DNA of 64,000 nt from Promethearchaeota archaeon (GTDB taxonomy: Archaea > Asgardarchaeota > Lokiarchaeia > Sigyniarchaeales > SOKP01): contig JAUWGH010000002.1 in the NCBI GenBank assembly GCA_030606485.1, forward strand, positions 1-64,000, written 5' to 3'. Below, piece by piece: positions 1 through 8,023 of this stretch. Numbering within the stretch: position 1 is the first letter of the stretch; the number at the start of each line of letters is the position of its first letter. The position numbers and the translations under genes are program-made. The notes beneath the pieces are model-generated. The model was not told where the DNA came from. It ran no database searches and saw nothing but the letters and a program-made list of their open reading frames with translations.

Positions 1-40
1 AAGCTTATATAATTTTGCTACGGAGAGATTTAAAGGTAAA

Positions 41-253
41 GTGAATCGAAATAACAACAAGAATATAATAGATTTATCAAATCAATTAATTAGAGATGAT
101 ATTAAAGAGTTATATAAATTATATTTCTATCAAGCTAATTATTATAGATTAGTATTATGGACTCGTAATATTACTATTTATAGCATTCTCTATTTGATAC
201 TTATATTGTTAATTATCACACTTATAATAGTCTTTATATCAATACCAACCTAA
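41..253 (+). CDS. small membrane protein, hypothetical
   Basis: A 70-residue reading frame opens at a GTG 14 bases after a purine-rich GGAGAG stretch. The first 40 residues are polar and rich in Asn and Lys. Residues about 46-68 form one hydrophobic helix of Ile, Leu and Val, so a single-pass membrane protein with a short cytoplasmic part is likely. I recognise no family. It converges on the LRR gene, with only 12 bases between the stops. A chance frame in AT-rich DNA cannot be excluded. Confidence 0.35.
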   Translation: MNRNNNKNIIDLSNQLIRDDIKELYKLYFYQANYYRLVLWTRNITIYSILYLILILLIITLIIVFISIPT

Positions 254-265
254 ATTTATTACAAT

Positions 266-1459
266 TTATTGTTTTTTCACAAGAATTTTTTGATGGCAGA
301 ATTCCACAAATTTTTGCGGGTCTTTAGCCATTCCCTCTTTTAAATCCCCTAATTTATTTAATAACTCTTTAGGAATAGGATTATTTCCTATAACTAATTT
401 TTTCAGTTTTTTAAGTGTTTGCAAACCTTTGATTTCGTAAATTTGATTATTATTTAACCATAGTTCTTTTAGATTTGTGAGATTTTCGAGTCCTTTGATC
501 TCTGTTATTTGATTTTTACCAAGACTTAATAATTCTAGATTTTTTAATGTTTCAAGCCTTTTTATTTCGGTAATTTCATTATCATATAAATATAATTCTT
601 TTAAATTTATGAGTGATTCCAATCCTTTAATTTCAGTAATTTTATTACTTGAAAGAACCAAATTTTTTAGATTAGTTAGTTTTTCAAGACTTTTAATATC
701 AATTATTTGATTCTTTGCAAGATTTAATTCTTCTAATCTTCTTAATGTCTCCAGTCCTTTAATCTCTTCAATATTATGTCCTTCAATTAGAAGATGTTTT
801 AGATCAGTTTGTCTTTTTAAGCCCTTTATTTCGGCTATATCTTTTAACTTTCTTGTTTCTTCTCCTTTAACCCATAATTCGTAATAATCCAAGTCTATAG
901 GATATAATTTTCCCTTTATTATAACAAAATCAAAATATTGCTGTGGTGTGAGAGAACTGAGTTCTTCCTCACTTAAATAACTCATATATCCTTCCTCAAG
1001 TAAATATTCTTGAACTTGTTTGTGCCCATTTTCAAATCTTTTAGCAATCTCTTCCCTAAAAACCTTATTAGCAAGTGGATCCCCAGCTTCCGTTAATTTC
1101 TTTAGTAAAGGAAATGCTAAATCACTTTTAAGAAGCCTAGTATTATAATTACTTTCTGCCCATACCTGTAAATTTGAACAATGAGCCCAGAATTCAGTTT
1201 CTGGAGGGATTTTATATGGATATATTCCATCACCCTCCATTGAACGGTTTAATCTCTCTGCAGCCTCATCAATGGAGTCAATATCATCAAACGATTTAAT
1301 CTTATCAACTGGAATATTCAATAACAAAAACTTACACTGTTTAAACGGAATTTCCTCGATATAAATAACCGTTTCCATGCCATCGATTCCATCCTCTAGC
1401 TGGAGAGTAATATATTCATTTACCTTAAATTTAGAGAAGATTACCTTCGCCTTTTTCAT
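266..1459 (-). CDS. leucine-rich repeat protein
   Basis: The C-terminal half (about residues 205-365) is a regular array of about seven 22-residue leucine-rich repeats of the form LxxLxxLxLxxNxIxxIxGLE, the SDS22-like pattern. This predicts a curved solenoid that binds a protein partner. Residues 1-200 are acidic, lack repeats and are not recognised. The repeats are followed by a short Lys-rich tail. No signal peptide or membrane helix is visible, so the protein is probably cytoplasmic. LRR proteins are common in Asgard genomes, but their partners are mostly unknown. The start ATG has no ribosome-binding sequence I can point to. The LRR assignment is secure; the function is not. Confidence 0.85.
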   Translation of the reverse strand: MKKAKVIFSKFKVNEYITLQLEDGIDGMETVIYIEEIPFKQCKFLLLNIPVDKIKSFDDIDSIDEAAERLNRSMEGDGIYPYKIPPETEFWAHCSNLQVWAESNYNTRLLKSDLAFPLLKKLTEAGDPLANKVFREEIAKRFENGHKQVQEYLLEEGYMSYLSEEELSSLTPQQYFDFVIIKGKLYPIDLDYYELWVKGEETRKLKDIAEIKGLKRQTDLKHLLIEGHNIEEIKGLETLRRLEELNLAKNQIIDIKSLEKLTNLKNLVLSSNKITEIKGLESLINLKELYLYDNEITEIKRLETLKNLELLSLGKNQITEIKGLENLTNLKELWLNNNQIYEIKGLQTLKKLKKLVIGNNPIPKELLNKLGDLKEGMAKDPQKFVEFCHQKILVKKQ

Positions 1460-1702
1460 AATAATAATCTATGATTTATAGTGACCTTTATTTAAGAATT
1501 CCATTACTATTACAGAAAAATCAATCCACTCTTATAAACTTTAGCATAAAAGAGAAGAAGAGACGAACCACAATGGAGCGATTTCGGACCGCGATTTTTT
1601 TTCCAAAAAAAAACTAATTTTTAGAAAGATATTCGATAACCCTAACTAATTTTATCAAAAAAAAAAGAAGAAAAAGTGTTTGTTGTGTCTGATTTCTATA
1701 AT

Positions 1703-2632
1703 CTAGCTATAGAGAATCAATTTTATCTGTTTGGCTCTACTCCTTAATGTGACTTCAGTAACTTTCGCGGTTAGGGCAATATCGGTCTGAGTCTTACGAG
1801 CAGGACCGTTCTTTGCTGCGATGTACAAAACTGCCGCAGCTAAACCTTTTGGGTCTTTCCCAACTCGTTTTAAACCTTTCTCGGAAGCTTTCCTGAGCAT
1901 CTGAACAGCCTGCTTTTGCGTCGCCATGTCAAGATTCAACTCATTTCCAAAACGAAAAATTAAACTCTCCGCTGTAATCGGCTGATACTTCAATTTTAAT
2001 TCCGGCAAAACCTCCCTTACTATCATTCCTAAACTCCTATGAACCGTTCTCCTCGGAACAAGATTATTCTGACAAATTTCGTCTAAAAGTCTCGGGAAAT
2101 CATGAACGCGAATCGCCGCATAAAGCGAAGCCGCTATGAACCCGTTAATTGAACGACCCATAGTTAATTTCTTTCTAGCCACCACGGAATATATCTTCCA
2201 CGCTGTTTCAACGATATATTCCGGAATATTCATCTTAGATGCGAGCATTTTGAGTTTAGGCTTAGCCTCCCAAAAATTCCGCTCTATAGATGAAATTAAT
2301 GAGTTTTGAATCTTTGATAATCGCGAAAATAAGGCTTGCTCTTTTGACCCAATCACACGACCCTTGGAGTCCGTTTTAGTGTTCGGAAGCATTGTTCTTG
2401 GACCAAAATCTCGCCATCTGGGTTCCGTCCGCCTACGCTTTTGAACTTCTTCAATGGTATAAGCTCTTCTTTCACTTCCTACGAGGTTTCTACCGAAGGT
2501 TAATCCGCAGTTTAGGCATACTTTATCTCCATCTCTAACTTCGATATTGGGGTTATCGCAACAAGCTTGTATTTCAGTATTATCTTCAATCGTTTCTTTA
2601 GTTTTTAATCTCTCTCGATAATTTTCACTCAT
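1703..2632 (-). CDS. tfb: transcription initiation factor TFB (TFIIB homologue)
   Basis: TFB bridges TBP at the TATA/BRE promoter and recruits RNA polymerase. The 309-residue length is normal for the family. An N-terminal zinc ribbon (residues 24-43) is followed by a B-reader region and two cyclin folds (about 105-200 and 205-305). The second knuckle of the ribbon is a normal C39-x2-C42. The first knuckle is odd: C24 and C25 are adjacent, and the position matching the human TFIIB His ligand (CxxH) is Asn27, so C25 may substitute. The gene stands alone, with a gap of more than 700 bases on its upstream side. Identification is confident. Whether it is the general factor or one of several TFB paralogues cannot be told from the window. 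Confidence 0.93.
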   Translation of the reverse strand: MSENYRERLKTKETIEDNTEIQACCDNPNIEVRDGDKVCLNCGLTFGRNLVGSERRAYTIEEVQKRRRTEPRWRDFGPRTMLPNTKTDSKGRVIGSKEQALFSRLSKIQNSLISSIERNFWEAKPKLKMLASKMNIPEYIVETAWKIYSVVARKKLTMGRSINGFIAASLYAAIRVHDFPRLLDEICQNNLVPRRTVHRSLGMIVREVLPELKLKYQPITAESLIFRFGNELNLDMATQKQAVQMLRKASEKGLKRVGKDPKGLAAAVLYIAAKNGPARKTQTDIALTAKVTEVTLRSRAKQIKLILYS

Positions 2633-3405
2633 GGATGGGGGTACCTTTTATTTATTTCAATTATTTTAGGGAAAATATCTTTTGAAAATAGAAAATTTTT
2701 TCACTTATTCTGTAAAAAAAACATCAATATTCGTAATTATATGTATGCTTTTTTAACGATTTTGTAGCAATGGGACAAAAAAGGCTTTTTTTCCCACTTC
2801 CCACAAGCTTCCCAGCTTCTATTTCCGAAAATTTTACCTGTATTTTGTTTGTTTAAATTCTTTTTTCTATTTATTTGAATATTGTTATATATCTTATAAA
2901 TACTATTTAAATATTTCGTTATGTAAATAATAAAATTACTTATATAAAAAAATTAAAAGATAAAATAAAGTAATAATATATGCCCAAACTTCTTAAATTT
3001 TAGATTTCAAGCATTTTTTTACTTTAATCGAAAATATTTTTAATGGAATCAGAGAAAAGCATCTAATTTATGAAAATGATCACTTTTTGTTGAAAAATGC
3101 ATAATAAACCAACTTTTATTTTAAGAATTTTTAAAGGATTCAATTATAATTATCAATTTTGAAAGCAGAAAAGATGAGATAAATTAGAGTATATAATTTA
3201 ACAAGGAAGTTTATATGAATAATTTTTATTATTCTGGACAAAGAGAAAAATTTTTGAAGTAAAAATATCAATTTTTGAAAAAAAAATTGCTTCTTTAATT
3301 ATTTTTTTTCTATTAACCTTTTTTATATGATAACACCCTAAATTTTAATAGATAATAATGAAATATAGATTGTGAGATTGAAAATAATCCATCTTTCTTT
3401 TTATT
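2633..3405. other. gene-free stretch with one repeat copy
   Basis: No convincing reading frame occurs in this 773-base AT-rich region between the divergent tfb and the membrane-protein gene. It must contain both promoters. The only recognisable structure is copy 1 of a 180-base repeat at 3044-3223, annotated separately. Confidence 0.6.
3044..3223 (+). repeat. 180-bp dispersed intergenic repeat, copy 1
   Basis: This stretch matches 10835-11014 over 180 bases with no gaps and about five mismatches (roughly 97% identity). Both copies lie in the same orientation in long non-coding gaps, with the next plus-strand gene starting 183 and 117 bases downstream. The element is AT-rich and has no open frame or clear terminal inverted repeats. 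A TATA-like tract (TATATAA) sits near its 3' end. It could be a small RNA gene, a duplicated promoter/leader or a non-autonomous mobile remnant. Confidence 0.85.
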
Positions 3406-4284
3406 ATGAACACTAAAAATTTCTTAAAATTATTTGTAATATTTGGGATTCCTTATGGATTTATCTTTGGTATAATTTTTGGGCTAGGTCGTTATTTTTT
3501 ATCTAATTGGGATTTTCCTTCTTCCTTAGCTTATGGTTTATTCTTTTTTGTCTTTTCTATTTTAACCGGTGGATTATATTTTGCTTATATTTTTACCAAA
3601 GAAACCACATTATCCTTCTATTTTGATGATAATGCAGAATTTTTATCTAACATTACTAAAACTTTAGAAAAATTATATTGGTTTCCTATCTCTTCAATTG
3701 AAACACTCTTAATATCTGATGAATCATGCTTAATTTTCAAACCAAAATCAAAATTTTCAGCTAAAATTATGCCTGAAATTTCTTTAAAATTAGAGTTGAA
3801 TTCAGCAACGATGAAAGGTTCTATGTATTTAGTAAGAAGGGTCGCAAGAAAAAATAAGATTTACATGAAGAATGAGCAAAAAAAACAAAATCAAAAAATT
3901 GGTGTAATATATTTAGTTTGTGCGATCACTTTCTTATTAATGAGCTTTTTACCATTTGCGAACATATATAGTGATTCTAATTCAGAATTACAACATTTTG
4001 GTTTTACTATATTGATTATGGGAGGCTGGTCAGGATTAATTTTAATTTTTCTATCAATTTACTCAATTTTTACTTTCAATATAATAAATTCCATATTTTT
4101 TGGAATTGGTGGCTGTGGTTTAATAGGTATGAACTTAATAACAATATTATTCTTGTATTATCGACGTATTGTAATCTACTCGCAAACTGTGGTCTTATTA
4201 TTTCCTTTTTATATAGATTTTATTATATGGCTTATTTTCTGTGCAGTTAATATCTATATCTATAAACAAAGAGAAAAGTTATGA
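3406..4284 (+). CDS. polytopic membrane protein, hypothetical
   Basis: The 292-residue protein has two N-terminal membrane helices (about 8-30 and 40-63). A soluble, charged middle domain spans about 65-160. Four more helices follow (about 167-190, 198-222, 226-250 and 258-283). The middle domain contains no motif I recognise. It ends in TGA, showing that UGA acts as a normal stop in this genome. It stands alone, downstream of the 180-bp repeat. No function can be assigned. Confidence 0.7.
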   Translation: MNTKNFLKLFVIFGIPYGFIFGIIFGLGRYFLSNWDFPSSLAYGLFFFVFSILTGGLYFAYIFTKETTLSFYFDDNAEFLSNITKTLEKLYWFPISSIETLLISDESCLIFKPKSKFSAKIMPEISLKLELNSATMKGSMYLVRRVARKNKIYMKNEQKKQNQKIGVIYLVCAITFLLMSFLPFANIYSDSNSELQHFGFTILIMGGWSGLILIFLSIYSIFTFNIINSIFFGIGGCGLIGMNLITILFLYYRRIVIYSQTVVLLFPFYIDFIIWLIFCAVNIYIYKQREKL

Positions 4285-4691
4285 TAACACACATCTTTAT
4301 CTTTAAATAAAGAAAAATTTCTTTTTTAGCAGAAATTTTTTATATAAAAAGGATGGAAAAATAACCCAATAAAAATATTAAAATCATTTTCAAAAATCGA
4401 ATTTTTAAATCTATAAGAGAAAAAAGCAGTCCTGACAAATAAAAATTACGAAAATAGATGATATTTGAAGTCTCTAAAAAACTGCAATCTTTAATTTCCA
4501 TAAAGAATCCTAAAAAAATGGTTATAGATTTTTATATTAAAGGGTTGTCGAGAATTTTAACAATTTAATATTTTTATTACGCTTATACTATATGATAGAG
4601 TGAAATATGAAATTTCCCATCAAGACCATATCAGATTTTAATTTTAAGCGATTCTTTTTAAAAAAAGTATTCCGTTTGGGAATTTGAAACT
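4285..4691. other. gene-poor stretch
   Basis: A 407-base AT-rich gap. The only frames are very short: a 36-codon frame at 4458-4568 starting with ATG and a 26-codon frame at 4608-4688. Neither has a supported ribosome-binding site or family resemblance. I see no repeat or stable hairpin. Confidence 0.5.
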
Positions 4692-5255
4692 ATGAGTGAT
4701 CAATATAGTGATGACTTAAGATATTATAGAATGAGACACTATTGTGGAAAATCCTGTATTAATGAATTAGATCAACAAGCAAATATAGGATTTAAAATGT
4801 TGATAAACGATTTAGAAAAACAACGAGGTGGTTGTTTATTTTCTACAGATCCTCCTTTAGAATACACTATTATAGTATTATGGACTTTCGTATTTAGTTA
4901 TATCTCATCTAAGAAGGGAGACGATTTTTTAATTAGTGTTGATGAAATACATAATTTAATCGAAGATAATTTTATGAATTGGGGAGGAAAAAAAAAATTA
5001 TTAAGACGGTCTTGGATAGTTAATGCTCTAAATAAAATGGTTGAATTTAATCTTATTTCCAAAGGAGAACAAACCGATACTTTTAAAGTTAAATTTGAAA
5101 GAAAAGGATCTAAAGATATATTGAGAAAAATCGAAATAAAAATTGTTAAAAAATTACAAAAAAAACAAAAACCAAAAATTAAGATAAAATCTATCAAACA
5201 GACTAGACAGACCGATCTTCTTAAATATAAAAAAGAATCAAAAAACGCTAAATAA
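4692..5255 (+). CDS. hypothetical protein with Lys-rich tail, possible winged helix
   Basis: The 187-residue protein starts at an ATG. Residues about 55-75 are hydrophobic, and about 85-135 have alternating helix and strand character that could be a winged-helix fold (a helix reading KKLLRRSWIVNALNKMVEF followed by a strand). The last 50 residues are extremely basic (KKLQKKQKPKIKIK), which would suit nucleic-acid or acidic-membrane contact. No family is recognised. It converges on a cluster of tiny minus-strand genes that also includes winged-helix proteins, so it may belong to the same accessory or mobile block. Confidence 0.6.
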   Translation: MSDQYSDDLRYYRMRHYCGKSCINELDQQANIGFKMLINDLEKQRGGCLFSTDPPLEYTIIVLWTFVFSYISSKKGDDFLISVDEIHNLIEDNFMNWGGKKKLLRRSWIVNALNKMVEFNLISKGEQTDTFKVKFERKGSKDILRKIEIKIVKKLQKKQKPKIKIKSIKQTRQTDLLKYKKESKNAK

Positions 5256-5273
5256 ATTTTTTTATTATTAAAA

Positions 5274-5393
5274 TTAACTTTTTTTTTCTTTCGATTCTAT
5301 GATAATAGAGGCGAGAATATACCCTATTCCAAGAATATGAACCATAATTCCAACGATTCTAACTAAATATTTTACTTCTTTTTTGATTTCCAT
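5274..5393 (-). CDS. 39-residue single-pass membrane protein
   Basis: A 39-codon frame begins with ATG two bases after the stop of the winged-helix gene upstream (5396-5698). The peptide begins MEIKKEVKYL, has one hydrophobic helix (about residues 10-31, VRIVGIMVHILGIGYIL) and ends in a basic tail. The tight spacing suggests it is the last gene of the overlapping mini-operon running from 6025 to 5274. The function is unknown. Short membrane peptides in such positions include toxins and viral proteins, but nothing here proves that. Confidence 0.5.
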   Translation of the reverse strand: MEIKKEVKYLVRIVGIMVHILGIGYILASIIIESKEKKS

Positions 5394-5395
5394 AA

Positions 5396-5698
5396 TTAAT
5401 AACACACATCCCTATTATAATGAGAAGTTCTGTTGAAATTTCTTGTTTGGTTTAACTCTTTTCTATGTTTAAGCCAATCTTTTAATCTTTTTCCATTTTC
5501 TTTGATAGAATAAACGAAAAAACTGTTAGTTTTCTTTCGAGAGATAAGCCCAAATGAGTAATACCTCTTTAAACAACGCATTAATGAAAACATTGAGTTT
5601 TTTGGGTTCATTCTATTATGAATCTCTCTCGCTTTTAACGGTTTTGTTGATTTATTTAGAATATCTAATACCATTATTTTTGTTTCATTATACTTCAA
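5396..5698 (-). CDS. small winged-helix DNA-binding protein
   Basis: The 100-residue protein resembles an archaeal winged helix: residues 5-75 contain helix-turn-helix segments (VLDILNKSTKPLKAREIHNR) and a wing ending in a YSIKENG strand. The start is TTG, overlapping the TGA stop of the preceding gene as TTGA, so translation is probably coupled. The last 33 residues, ending SHYNRDVCY, are echoed by a separate 39-codon frame at 6578-6697 that ends SHYNRDVCA. Likely a transcription regulator of its own block. The target is unknown. Confidence 0.65.
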   Translation of the reverse strand: MKYNETKIMVLDILNKSTKPLKAREIHNRMNPKNSMFSLMRCLKRYYSFGLISRKKTNSFFVYSIKENGKRLKDWLKHRKELNQTRNFNRTSHYNRDVCY

Positions 5699-5838
5699 TT
5701 AGATTCACCTAACAATAGTCTATATATTTCAAACTCATTCAAACCCAAAATTTTAGCATAGCCTTTTAAAGTGTGATTTATAAAATCGAAAAATGAACTA
5801 TTATATCGTTTCGCAATTCGCTTAACACTAAATACCAT
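5695..5838 (-). CDS. 47-residue hypothetical protein
   Basis: An ATG-started frame of 47 residues overlaps the end of the Cys-rich gene by 11 bases. Its own stop overlaps the TTG start of the winged-helix gene. The sequence (MVFSVKRIAKRYNSSFFDF at the start) is helical, and the segment KGYAKILGLNEFEIYRLLLG looks like a helix-turn-helix half. The double overlap is the main evidence that it is expressed. No family is recognised. Confidence 0.5.
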   Translation of the reverse strand: MVFSVKRIAKRYNSSFFDFINHTLKGYAKILGLNEFEIYRLLLGESN

Positions 5839-6025
5839 TTTCTTTCTTTCTCAAATTATTTTGAATATATTCATCAATTTGATTTTGAAATTTTTTATAA
5901 TATTCTTGTTCAATTTCACAAGCACCGATAACACCATTTCTCACACATCTTGAATTTACGGGATTTATAGGTGTATAAAATTTACATTCCTTATATTTTT
6001 TGTTGCACACGTTCCTCTTCTTCAT
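5828..6025 (-). CDS. 65-residue Cys-containing small protein
   Basis: The protein is basic and has four cysteines (C7, C14, C27, C36) spaced 6, 12 and 8 residues apart. This could form a small zinc site, or resemble the oxygen-sensitive Cys clusters of other short archaeal proteins. The C-terminal half is a charged helix. It heads the mini-operon 6025 to 5274, in which every gene overlaps or abuts the next. The family is not recognised. Confidence 0.5.
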   Translation of the reverse strand: MKKRNVCNKKYKECKFYTPINPVNSRCVRNGVIGACEIEQEYYKKFQNQIDEYIQNNLRKKENGI

Positions 6026-6191
6026 TCCTCAATCAAATTCCTTTAATCTTTTTTTTAAATCTTCCTTTTTTTAATTTAAAAGGTGGGACTCCCACTACAT
6101 AGAAGGGGTATAGAGGAAGAGGGCGAAATGGTGCAGATTTAATTCCACACCAACCAAAAGACAAAAATCAATAGTAGCAGGAATCCTTTTT

Positions 6192-6407
6192 TTATTTGTT
6201 TTGAATTTCCTCTAATTTGTCTATTTTATATTTCATTTCCATTAAGAAACTATTAATTTCGCTTAATTCCTTATTAGAAAGATATTTTATTGCATTTTCA
6301 AATTCTGGATATATTTTTCCAGATAATTTCCTCATAGTTGGAATTATGTTGTAAGTTCTAAAACTTAGATTAATTTGTTTATTATCTTTTAAATTATTTG
6401 CATTCAT
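6192..6407 (-). CDS. 71-residue hypothetical protein
   Basis: A short acidic/polar protein beginning MNANNLKDNKQINLSFRTYN. The C-terminal 40 residues form a predicted amphipathic helix pair (LSNKELSEINSFLMEMKYKIDKLEEI) that could be a coiled coil. The first half resembles the strand of a ribbon-helix-helix protein (INLSFRTYNI), but this is only an impression. It lies alone between two groups of tiny minus-strand genes. Confidence 0.45.
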   Translation of the reverse strand: MNANNLKDNKQINLSFRTYNIIPTMRKLSGKIYPEFENAIKYLSNKELSEINSFLMEMKYKIDKLEEIQNK

Positions 6408-6577
6408 TTAAAAATCGAGGTTTTTAAGTTTTACTCATATTTTGCCTCAATATAAATATTGTCGGATTGCAAATTTAACTTTTTGGGTTTTAATAAATTG
6501 AAGTCATAAATGATAGGAAAGGATTATTCGTATATAAAAAGAGCACAATTTAAAGATTTGACTCTATATCTTTAATG

Positions 6578-6697
6578 TTAAGCACATACATCCCTATTGT
6601 AGTGAGATATGCAATTAAAATCTTTTGCTTGTTTTTCCTTTTTTCTCTGTTCAAGCCAGATTTTCAATCTTTTCCTATTTTCTTTTTTCTCTTTCAT
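6578..6697 (-). CDS. 39-residue paralogous tail of the winged-helix gene
   Basis: An ATG-started frame of 39 residues. It reads KENRKRLKIWLEQRKK and ends SHYNRDVCA, matching the C-terminus of the winged-helix protein at 5396-5698 (KENGKRLKDWLKHRKE, ending SHYNRDVCY). The DNA of the two 3' ends is also clearly similar. The helix-turn-helix part is missing, so this is either a truncated duplicate or an independent peptide that keeps the conserved tail. A decayed copy is the simpler reading. Confidence 0.5.
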   Translation of the reverse strand: MKEKKENRKRLKIWLEQRKKEKQAKDFNCISHYNRDVCA

Positions 6698-6729
6698 AAT
6701 CTAATTAAATTTAATTTGAGTAAATTCTC

Positions 6730-7038
6730 TTAATCTTTATAACTATCGGGATATACTTCTTGATATATCTTATAATCCCCATTTTTAAGAAAGTTCTCAT
6801 ATTGCGAGATACCTTTCTTAGAAAGAGTATATTCATATTTATAATGATTTTCGGGATTTTGGGCTCTTTTTAAATATCCATTATTAAAATAATGCTTAAG
6901 AAGTGTAGCAATTAGATAAAGATTTACTGTATCATCGGTTTCCTCTAAGATTTCTACTATTTCACTTAAGGATAATGGAGTTTCTGCTTCATATAAAACT
7001 TCAAAAATATCATTCATTCTTTCCCATCTATCTTTCAT
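6730..7038 (-). CDS. small winged-helix protein
   Basis: The 102-residue acidic protein has an N-terminal winged-helix pattern: helix 1 (MNDIFEVLYEAETPLSLSEI), a recognition-helix region about 30-50, then a strand-turn-strand wing (KYEYTLSKKGISQYENFL). The TLSKKG turn is typical of archaeal winged-helix regulators (PadR/MarR-like). It follows the frameshifted gene at 7045-7463 by six bases, so the two are probably co-transcribed. The regulatory target is unknown. Confidence 0.6.
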   Translation of the reverse strand: MKDRWERMNDIFEVLYEAETPLSLSEIVEILEETDDTVNLYLIATLLKHYFNNGYLKRAQNPENHYKYEYTLSKKGISQYENFLKNGDYKIYQEVYPDSYKD

Positions 7039-7044
7039 TTTTAA

Positions 7045-7463
7045 TCAACTTTTTTTAAAGCCTGAAAATATTTTCCCTCTTTCTTTTGGGCTTAATTTCT
7101 TAAATTGTTCTAAAAATCTAACATATTGTATCAATGGATCTGGTTCTCCCTTCATTATTTTTAACATTCGATAAAACATTGGTTGTGTAATAGCCAAAAA
7201 ATTTTCAATAGATTGTTCTTTTTTGCATTTTATACATATTGGTTTTGAGTTAACTTTTGGATTCTTTAATACCTCAAAAAAAAAAAAAATCCTATAGAAG
7301 AGTATATTATTCCAATCCAAATAAAAGAACCAAATGATAAAATATTGATTAAATTTATATTTTCCCTTCCCATCATCAAAAAATGAATTGGCTCATATGT
7401 TAAAATTAAAATAATCCCCAGACAAGAAAATAAAATAAAATGAAAAAAAATAAAATGGAACAA
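7045..7463 (-). pseudogene. membrane/CxxC protein split by a 14-A homopolymer
   Basis: Two overlapping frames join naturally if one base is added in the A14 tract at 7276-7289. The 5' frame (from 7463) encodes two hydrophobic helices (about FILFSCLGIILILTY and INILSFGSFIWIGIIYSS). The 3' frame (to 7045) encodes a soluble tail with one CxxC (PICIKCKKEQ) and helices ending FKKLSPKERGKIFSGFKKS. Together they give a protein of about 138 residues with two membrane spans and a cytoplasmic tail. The break may be a sequencing error, a real pseudogene or slippage-controlled expression. No family is recognised. Confidence 0.5.
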
Positions 7464-7689
7464 AAAAATCTTCTTATATTAGTTATAAATTCTTTCACCT
7501 TAATTTAAATATAGATTACTTGCATCCATATCATTAGTATCTTCTGATTCTATTAATAAAAAATGTAAAAATTTTAATTGAGGGAGAAAGATTACGCAAA
7601 AGTGGTCCCGTAATGGGGATAGATGTTTAAATGGAAAATATAATTTATAAATGTCAATTTTATCTCCAGAAAATAGTTTTACAATTAAT

Positions 7690-8002
7690 TTAAAAGGGAA
7701 AATTATAGTGCTTTATTCCTAATTCTTCTTGCATTATTTTTATATCTTGTTGGAGATCCTCATTAATCGGAATTCCCGTTTTACGTCTTTCCATTTCTGC
7801 TTCAAATTCTTTTTCTCCAGCTTTATATATCCTATCATGACCTGGGGCTTTTTTGGAATTTCTTAAACCTCTCAGAATGTTTCCAGTAATCTTTCTAAAA
7901 GTATCTAATGGAATAAAATTTTTAATATTAATTGCTAAAAAGAAATGTCCAACTTTTAGATATTTTTTACCATTCTCCTCAATTCCAGCTGTATCTTTTA
8001 AA
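7690..8002 (-). pseudogene. duplicated C-terminal fragment of the Ldh2-type dehydrogenase
   Basis: This segment encodes about the last 104 residues of a protein nearly identical to the end of the dehydrogenase at 9286-10389, including the same terminus (KHYNFPF). At the DNA level 7667-8002 matches 9263-9598 over 336 bases without gaps and with 14 differences. The frame is intact but has no start and runs into the end of the neighbouring membrane gene. The fragment reads APGHDRIY where the full gene reads APGCDRIY, so it may derive from a paralogue rather than a recent copy. Confidence 0.85.
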
Positions 8003-8023
8003 ACAATGAACTGAAAGTTTTTT

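Noticed and set aside
4898-5197. 99-residue minus-strand frame opposite the hypothetical gene 4692-5255
   Set aside because: It is antisense to a better supported gene, is made of Phe/Ile/Leu from A/T-rich complement, and has no independent signal.
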